From the NCBI RefSeq assembly GCF_031846585.1, contig NZ_JAVRHK010000003.1:1-64000 (forward strand): 64,000 nt of DNA, read 5' to 3'. The stretch's first letter is position 1. Each line of letters opens with the position of its first letter. Below the pieces are notes generated by a model that did no database searches, was not told where the DNA came from, and saw nothing but the letters and a program-made list of their open reading frames with translations. The DNA comes from Autumnicola musiva. GTDB taxonomy: Bacteria > Bacteroidota > Bacteroidia > Flavobacteriales > Flavobacteriaceae. The position numbers and the translations under genes were made by a program. This document shows positions 60,439-64,000 of the stretch, one piece after another.

Positions 60439-60797
60439 ATGCATAGGTTCAGGGAGTTAGAAATTTGGAAACAAAGTCGGAGCTTTTGTAGGGTATTTAT
60501 AAATTTACCGCAGGCTTTCCTGAAGGGAAGAAATTTGGCCTTGTTAAGCAGTTAAGAAGAGCAAGTATTTCCATACCTTCAAACATCGCAGAAGGAGCTT
60601 CACGGGAATGGGCAAAGAATTTTAGCAGGTTTTTAGAAATTGCAATGAGTTCCTGTTATGAGATTGAAACACAAATTCTTATTGCAAATGATTTAGGTTT
60701 TTTAAATGAAAAGAATCTTAACGAACTACAGTTAACATTAGAAGCCATAATTAAAATGACTTTAAAATTTCGCTTCACATTGAAAAAAGCTGTGTAG
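60439..60797 (+). pseudogene. Four-helix-bundle protein (S23/IVS-type), one-base deletion
   Basis: Two plus-strand frames together make a typical four-helix-bundle protein of the 23S rRNA intervening-sequence type. The first, from an ATG, reads MHRFRELEIWKQSRSF. The second continues with IYKFTAGFPEGKKFGL, then IPSNIAEGASRE and IETQILIANDLG. Between them (about 60490-60500) one base is missing: adding one restores an exact 119-codon gene plus stop, the usual length. Such proteins are common free-standing genes in Bacteroidota with unknown function. The gene lies in the menaquinone run and appears freshly inactivated, or the deletion is an assembly error. Confidence 0.8.
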
Positions 60798-60856
60798 AAC
60801 TATTTTTAAAGTACCTCCAGAACTCATAAGATCTAAAAATCTGAATATCCAGCTAA

Positions 60857-61894
60857 ATGAATGCAAAATATAAAAAGTACACTCTAAACTTTAAGCGCCC
60901 CAGCGGAACTTCGCGGGGCGTTCTTATTAATAAGGAGACCTGGTTTATTATAATTTCCGAAAACGGTAAAAAAGGTATCGGGGAATGTGGGATTCTCCGG
61001 GGCCTTAGTGTAGATGATCGGCCGGATTATGAAGAAAAGTTAAAATGGGTTTGTGAAAACATTCATCTGGAAGAGAAGAAGCTTTTGGAAGAATTAAAAG
61101 AATTTCCAAGTATTCACTTTGGCTTGGAGACGGCCTTCAGGTCTTTTAATGCAGAACATCCTTTTGAACTTTTTCCTTCTGACTTTACGCAGGGGCAAGA
61201 TGCAATTCCTATTAACGGATTAATCTGGATGGGAGAGAAAAGCTTCATGAAATCTCAAATTGAAGAAAAAATTAAAGCAGGTTTCAACTGTATAAAGCTG
61301 AAAATAGGAGCCATTGATTTTGAAGCAGAATTAGATCTTCTGAAATATATCCGGCGCGAATTTTCTTCAGAAGAAATAGAACTGAGGGTTGATGCAAATG
61401 GGGCTTTTTCTCCTTCCGAAGCATTGGAAAAACTGAAAAAGCTGAGCGATTTTGAACTTCATAGCATAGAGCAGCCAATAAAACAGGGACAATTAGAGGA
61501 AATGGCTAATCTTTGCAGCAAAACACCTGTGCCCATAGCCCTGGATGAAGAATTGATTGGCGTGTTTGGTGTAACAAAAAAGAAAAGTTTACTACAAATG
61601 ATACAGCCGCAGTACGTGATCTTTAAACCCAGCTTAATAGGGGGTTTTAAAGGAACTCAGGATTGGCTGGAACTGGCAGAGGAAAATAATGCCGGCTGGT
61701 GGGTTACCAGTGCTTTGGAAAGCAACATAGGGTTGAATGCAATTTCCCAATGGACCTATTTAAAGGATAATGCAATGCCGCAGGGCCTGGGTACCGGTAG
61801 TCTTTATACCAACAATTTTGATTCTCCGCTGCAGGTTAATAATGGGAAAATTCAATACAATCCGGGGCAATCCTGGAAGGTTAATTTATTTTAA
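60857..61894 (+). CDS. menC: o-Succinylbenzoate synthase
   Basis: MenC dehydrates SHCHC to o-succinylbenzoate in menaquinone synthesis. The 345-residue protein is an enolase-superfamily member: the KLKIG motif carries the acid/base Lys147 or Lys149, metal ligands are Asp179 (RVDANGAF), Glu205 (EQP) and Asp230 (LDEE), and Lys257 (FKPS) is the partner base. Some superfamily members act on dipeptides instead, but the neighbouring menA and menE genes support the MenC role. A CPBP protease gene follows 3 bases downstream. Confidence 0.93.
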   Translation: MNAKYKKYTLNFKRPSGTSRGVLINKETWFIIISENGKKGIGECGILRGLSVDDRPDYEEKLKWVCENIHLEEKKLLEELKEFPSIHFGLETAFRSFNAEHPFELFPSDFTQGQDAIPINGLIWMGEKSFMKSQIEEKIKAGFNCIKLKIGAIDFEAELDLLKYIRREFSSEEIELRVDANGAFSPSEALEKLKKLSDFELHSIEQPIKQGQLEEMANLCSKTPVPIALDEELIGVFGVTKKKSLLQMIQPQYVIFKPSLIGGFKGTQDWLELAEENNAGWWVTSALESNIGLNAISQWTYLKDNAMPQGLGTGSLYTNNFDSPLQVNNGKIQYNPGQSWKVNLF

Positions 61895-61897
61895 AAT

Positions 61898-62800
61898 ATG
61901 TTTATAGCTCAGGCTTTTAAGTACTCTCATTCCTTTTGGAAATATCTGGTTATTCCCATTCTTTTTTTCGGATTAATGGCACTTAATTATGTGGCCGTGG
62001 AATTTCTGGAAATTGATGTAAACCAGTTTATGCAGGAAGAAATTGCCCGTAAGGGAGCAAACCGTGTGCTGGCAGAAAACCTTAGTGCATTTGTACTATT
62101 TCTTGGCGGACTGCTTTTTTGGGTAAAATATATTCACCGCCAGCCAATAAAGGCTCTTACCACTGCACGAAAGAAGGTGGACTGGAGCAGGTTTGGTTTT
62201 GCATTCCTTCTTGTTGCGGTGGTGAATACCATTATTATAGTTGTAGATTACTACACTAATCCCAATGATTACCTTTTTAATTTCAGGCCGGAGCCATTTA
62301 TTTATCTCGTGATCATTTCGGTTTTGCTTATCCCTTTGCAAACGAGTTTTGAAGAATACTTTTTTCGTGGTTACCTTATGCAGGGGCTTGGCCTTTTGGC
62401 AAGAAACCGATGGGTGCCACTTATTTTAACTTCAGTAATTTTTGGAGGTTTGCACTATTTTAATCCTGAAGTATCAAAACTGGGCAATATTATAATGATT
62501 TACTATATAGGTACAGGCTTTATGTTAGGGATTATTACCCTAATGGATGAAGGCCTTGAACTTGCCCTGGGATTCCATGCTGCCAATAATCTTATTACAG
62601 CCTTACTTGTTACTGCCGACTGGACCGCCTTTCAAACTGATTCTGTATTAAAAGACATTTCTGAACCTTCCGCAGGATGGGATATTCTTATTCCCATATT
62701 CGTTGTTTATCCGGTTTTTCTTTTTATACTGGCAAAAAAATATGGCTGGAAAAACTGGAACGAAAAATTATTCGGAAAAGTCTTACCACCAAACTCTTAA
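61898..62800 (+). CDS. CPBP-family intramembrane metalloprotease
   Basis: The 300-residue membrane protein has about eight hydrophobic helices. The CPBP (CAAX-protease/bacteriocin-processing) motifs are present: FEEYFFRG (Glu152, Glu153, Arg157), GGLHYFNP (His186) and GFHAANN (His227). Members cleave proteins within the membrane or act in bacteriocin immunity, but the substrate here is unknown. It lies tightly between menC (3 bases) and menE (about 80 bases), so it is probably transcribed with them. Confidence 0.93.
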   Translation: MFIAQAFKYSHSFWKYLVIPILFFGLMALNYVAVEFLEIDVNQFMQEEIARKGANRVLAENLSAFVLFLGGLLFWVKYIHRQPIKALTTARKKVDWSRFGFAFLLVAVVNTIIIVVDYYTNPNDYLFNFRPEPFIYLVIISVLLIPLQTSFEEYFFRGYLMQGLGLLARNRWVPLILTSVIFGGLHYFNPEVSKLGNIIMIYYIGTGFMLGIITLMDEGLELALGFHAANNLITALLVTADWTAFQTDSVLKDISEPSAGWDILIPIFVVYPVFLFILAKKYGWKNWNEKLFGKVLPPNS

Positions 62801-62880
62801 AAGTTTCCAAAAGATCTTAAAATAAACATAGCAATTTGTTAACTTCCGGTAATCGAAAGAATTTTATTTTGGTTATAGCT

Positions 62881-63978
62881 ATGATGGAAAATTATAAAGT
62901 ACCCGAAACCCATCCGGATTTCAGGCTTAATAAAAAGCATTTTACCAATGCCGAACTGCGGCAGGTGGCGTATAGTTATATAAAGGAAGGAGAAGTTTTT
63001 GAAGAAAAAGTGGGAAGTTTTTTATTAGAATGGCTTAAACCTTCTGCTCACATTAAAAGTCGTACTTCCGGTTCTACCGGAAAACCCAAGGAAATTAAGT
63101 TGAAAAAGGAGCACATGATCAATTCAGCCATGGCTACTTCAAAATTTTTTGATCTTCCGGAAAAAACTACTGCCCTGCTTTGTTTACCTGCAAATTACAT
63201 TGCCGGAAAAATGATGCTGGTAAGAGCGATGGTTTTGGGTTGGCAACTTGATATGATTCCCCCTTCATCTACTCCTTTAGACCATGTTTTTAAGCGTTAT
63301 GATTTTTGTGCCATGACGCCTTTTCAACTGGATAATTCTGTAGGTCGGCTCCATCTTATAAAAAAGCTGATTGTTGGTGGGGGAGCGGTTTCTTATCGAA
63401 TAAAAGATATGGTAAGAGATCTTGAAACAAAGGTTTATGAGACTTACGGAATGACGGAAACCGTTACGCATATAGCTGCGCGAAGGCTTAATCCTGTAAA
63501 GAGAAAAGATGAAGAACGATCCTTTAAGGTACTGCCGAATATCAATATCTCTAAAAATGAAAGAGGATGTCTGGTTATAAAAGCTCCTAAAATTTCAGAT
63601 GTAGTGGTGGTCACTAATGATATTGTAGATATTATTACTTACAAAAAATTTGAATGGAAGGGAAGGATTGACAATGTGATTAATAGCGGCGGGATTAAAA
63701 TTTATCCTGAAGAGGTTGAGAAGAAAATCAGTCCTGTAATTCATCAGCGATTTTTTATTACTTCTCTTCCGGATGATTCTTTAGGCAATAAGCTGGTTCT
63801 TTTTGTAGAAAGCGATTTTTCCGAAGAAACCCTTGAATTGCTGAAGAAGAATATTGCTGAGCTCGACACTTTAGATAAATATGAAATCCCGAAGAAAATT
63901 TATCTTATTGAGAAATTTGAAGAAACTTCTTCAGGAAAAATTCATAGGGAAAATACGGTAAAAAGTAAAGTCGGATGA
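62881..63978 (+). CDS. menE: o-Succinylbenzoate-CoA ligase-like AMP-binding protein
   Basis: MenE activates o-succinylbenzoate with ATP and CoA. The 365-residue protein has the ANL-superfamily motifs: TSGSTGKPK (62-70), YETYGMTET and the C-terminal INSGGIKIYPEEVE with SSGKIHR carrying the catalytic Lys. It is shorter than typical MenE (about 450), consistent with the compact versions seen in Bacteroidota. The ATG chosen lies 15 codons into a TTG frame. Neighbouring menC and menA support the assignment. The gene is complete, ending 22 bases before the window edge. Confidence 0.9.
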   Translation: MMENYKVPETHPDFRLNKKHFTNAELRQVAYSYIKEGEVFEEKVGSFLLEWLKPSAHIKSRTSGSTGKPKEIKLKKEHMINSAMATSKFFDLPEKTTALLCLPANYIAGKMMLVRAMVLGWQLDMIPPSSTPLDHVFKRYDFCAMTPFQLDNSVGRLHLIKKLIVGGGAVSYRIKDMVRDLETKVYETYGMTETVTHIAARRLNPVKRKDEERSFKVLPNINISKNERGCLVIKAPKISDVVVVTNDIVDIITYKKFEWKGRIDNVINSGGIKIYPEEVEKKISPVIHQRFFITSLPDDSLGNKLVLFVESDFSEETLELLKKNIAELDTLDKYEIPKKIYLIEKFEETSSGKIHRENTVKSKVG

Positions 63979-64000
63979 AGGTAAGGCATGTCCTATCATT

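Noticed and set aside
1..64000. tRNA genes, CRISPR arrays, transposases or prophage genes
   Set aside because: Reading both strands gave no tRNA T-loop pattern in cloverleaf context, no regularly spaced direct repeats, and no transposase, integrase or phage structural motifs.

Overview
The window looks like one contiguous piece of chromosome from a marine-type member of the Flavobacteriaceae (Bacteroidota). Evidence: AT-rich DNA; almost no Shine-Dalgarno sequences; several -7 boxes of the Bacteroidota form TAnnTTTG (one with a correctly spaced -33 TTG upstream of rplS); a TonB receptor coupled to a DUF4249 lipoprotein; a lipoprotein with an acidic residue pattern after the lipobox Cys; and gene neighbourhoods (trmD-rplS, dnaA with a small phosphatase, menA/menC/menE) typical of this family. 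I cannot assign a genus from sequence alone. No rRNA, tRNA, CRISPR array, prophage, integrase or intact insertion sequence was seen.

Layout. Positions 1-3.4 kb are sparsely coding: a 61-residue membrane protein, a long inverted repeat, an orphan LytTR response regulator, an orphan CsgG-like protein and a GC-rich element that looks like a structured RNA. 3.4-10.6 kb (minus strand) holds a small membrane protein, a DUF4249/TonB outer-membrane pair, a Bcr/CflA-type drug exporter and monomeric NADP isocitrate dehydrogenase. 10.6-11.2 kb is a non-coding stretch with a perfect intrinsic terminator that may end a small RNA or act in an icd leader. 11.2-17.3 kb (minus) carries rplS, trmD, two envelope proteins, a long-form GAPDH and an HtrA protease. 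17.4-20.7 kb (plus) carries dapF, a GNAT, mltG and a lysozyme-fold protein.

20.7-23.4 kb (minus) is the dnaA / low-molecular-weight phosphatase / tetrapyrrole-methylase-fold methyltransferase operon. 23.6-27.1 kb includes a thioesterase, a YigZ protein, a frameshifted EamA permease, a HAD hydrolase and ribD. 27.2-32 kb (plus) holds a GNAT, prmC, a LOG-family protein, a VOC protein and ligA, facing htpG. 34.3-38.4 kb (plus) has a TetR-like regulator with an ABC1 kinase, a six-EF-hand secreted protein and a KAS III enzyme. 38.5-44.6 kb (minus) contains small membrane proteins, pheT and recG. 44.7-51.4 kb has an M1 peptidase, a patatin, an FMN glutamate-synthase-like enzyme with an unknown partner, and an M20 amidohydrolase. 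51.6-54.9 kb (plus) has a UvrD/PcrA helicase, a DUF2945 protein and a Sua5-type enzyme. 55.1-57.6 kb (minus) has an OmpA-like lipoprotein, a GT2 glycosyltransferase and an HsdR N-terminal-domain protein. 57.7-64 kb (plus) has holA followed by a menaquinone set (menA, menC, menE) interleaved with a metallo-beta-lactamase fold protein, a one-base-deleted four-helix-bundle gene and a CPBP protease.

Most of the window is housekeeping: translation, replication and repair, cell wall, central metabolism and quinone synthesis. No convincing new multi-gene system was found. The best leads are small: the terminator-bounded segment between rplS and icd, the GC-rich structured element after the CsgG gene, the TetR/ABC1 pair whose KxGQ motif reads KVAQ, two genes that appear leaderless, two apparent single-base frameshifts, and three tail-to-tail gene pairs that share a TTAA stop palindrome.
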